A stretch of DNA of 32,135 bases from Sphingomonas sp. 3P27F8 (GTDB lineage: Bacteria > Pseudomonadota > Alphaproteobacteria > Sphingomonadales > Sphingomonadaceae), in contig NZ_SCNL01000025.1 of NCBI RefSeq assembly GCF_005502745.1, positions 1-32,135 on the forward strand, in the 5' to 3' direction. The notes below the pieces were generated by a model that saw only the letters and a list, made by a program, of their open reading frames with translations, was not told the DNA's origin and searched no databases. The stretch's first letter is position 1. Each line of letters starts with the position of its first letter. The position numbers were made by a program, and so were the translations under genes. This document shows, in pieces, positions 31,805 to 32,135 of this stretch.

Positions 31805-32022
31805 ACCTCGTCATGCTCGGTGGGCCGGCGCTCGCCCTCCGATCGAAAATCATGGCCCGCCTGGGCGCGCTGACGCCGCGCCGGCGCAAGGCGGCCGACC
31901 TCGCCGCGATGTTCGGCCTGGTGGCGCTGACATCCTTGCTGTCGGCCGAGCCGGCGTTCGCGCAGACCAATCTGGAGAGCTTCGGCCAGTCGGTGCTGGA
32001 TCTGCTCAGCAACGGCCTGCTG
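31801..32022 (+). pseudogene. virB2: VirB2/TrbC-like conjugal pilin gene, truncated by IS6100
   Basis: The frame begins MNLVMLGGPALALRSKIM with an ATGA overlap on virB1. It carries a long basic N-terminal region, then hydrophobic AAMFGLVALTSLLSAEPAFAQ, a signal sequence with likely cleavage after AFA. The pilin part (SFGQSVLDLLSNGLL) is cut after about 74 codons where IS6100 begins at 32023. Readthrough into IS6100 adds about 11 foreign residues before a stop. VirB2 normally has two hydrophobic segments in about 100 to 120 residues; the second is lost. Downstream T4SS genes are outside the window or separated by the insertion. Confidence 0.8.
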
Positions 32023-32135
32023 GGCTCTGTTGCAAAGATTGGCGGCAGTCAGAGGTAGGCTGTCGCTCTGCGCCGATCAGGCGGCTGCTGCGAAATGGTG
32101 GTTGAGCATGCCCATGGCCTCCGTCAGCGCCGAGG
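32023..32135 (-). mobile_element. IS6100 (IS6 family), end fragment carrying the transposase stop
   Basis: GGCTCTGTTGCAAA at 32023-32036 is the IS6100 terminal inverted repeat. The minus strand then reads the C-terminus of the IS6100 transposase (SALTEAMGMLNHHFAAAA, stop at 32077-32079). The copy continues beyond the window. Its orientation is the same as that of the fragment at 1-112. Confidence 0.93.
32077..32135 (-). CDS. tnpA: IS6100 transposase, C-terminal fragment
   Basis: The last 18 codons plus stop of the IS6100 transposase are present on the minus strand (ending MGMLNHHFAAAA). The catalytic part is outside the window. Confidence 0.88.
   Translation of the reverse strand, partial: SALTEAMGMLNHHFAAAA

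Overview
The window reads as high-GC alphaproteobacterial accessory DNA, most likely from a sphingomonad (Sphingobium/Sphingomonas/Novosphingobium type). The basis is familiarity rather than a search: sphingomonad-style plasmid genes (ArdC-like antirestriction protein, DUF7673-like protein, toprim/primase-like protein, VirB1-VirB2), a TonB receptor/iron-uptake operon and an EmrAB-type efflux operon. No replication initiator, partition genes, rRNA, tRNA or CRISPR array was seen. Both ends are pieces of the same insertion sequence, IS6100, in the same orientation (1-112 and 32023-32135). The window is therefore either bracketed by two direct IS6100 copies, or cut at an IS6100 repeat by the assembly.

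Layout. (1) 113-3076: a foreign-looking, lower-GC acyl-CoA block: a 3-hydroxyacyl-CoA dehydrogenase beheaded by IS6100, an intact thiolase and an intact CaiB-type CoA-transferase. (2) 3280-7815: a nest of mobile elements: an IS630-family remnant, an orphan 38-bp Tn3-family inverted repeat that cuts it at base 3950/3951, then a complete 3,781-bp Tn3-family transposon carrying only tnpA, res and tnpR. (3) 7795-9727: plasmid/ICE backbone genes on the minus strand, the last one cut at its 3' end by the transposon. (4) 10261-15811: a TonB receptor plus a hmuT-hmuU-hmuV-like ABC importer, translationally coupled, with a divergent MarR regulator. (5) 15860-19149: a GNAT acetyltransferase, then lysR, azoreductase, CBS-domain and a carboxymuconolactone-decarboxylase-like remnant on the minus strand. 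(6) 19229-24543: tetR divergent from an outer-membrane factor/EmrA/EmrB tripartite efflux operon with clear operators, followed by two small coupled ORFs. (7) 24701-26907: a DUF423 membrane protein and a class A flavin monooxygenase with palindromic upstream DNA. (8) 27036-32022: a ParDE module, conserved hypotheticals, an SNase-like/toprim-like gene pair, a VirB1-like transglycosylase, and a VirB2 pilin gene broken by IS6100.

How it fits together. Backbone genes lie on both sides of the central region (4-7), so that region looks like cargo of a conjugative element: iron or heme capture, redox detoxification, drug or solvent efflux, and one oxygenase. IS6100 has severed the mating-pair-formation operon right after the start of virB2, so the element is probably no longer self-transmissible through this locus. 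The most distinctive observations are the exact junctions between mobile elements, the palindromes at the divergent marR and tetR promoters and upstream of the monooxygenase, departures from consensus at key motifs (flavin-binding GxGxxG, toprim DxD, SNase Glu), and several very small ORFs tied to neighbours by TGATG/ATGA overlaps.
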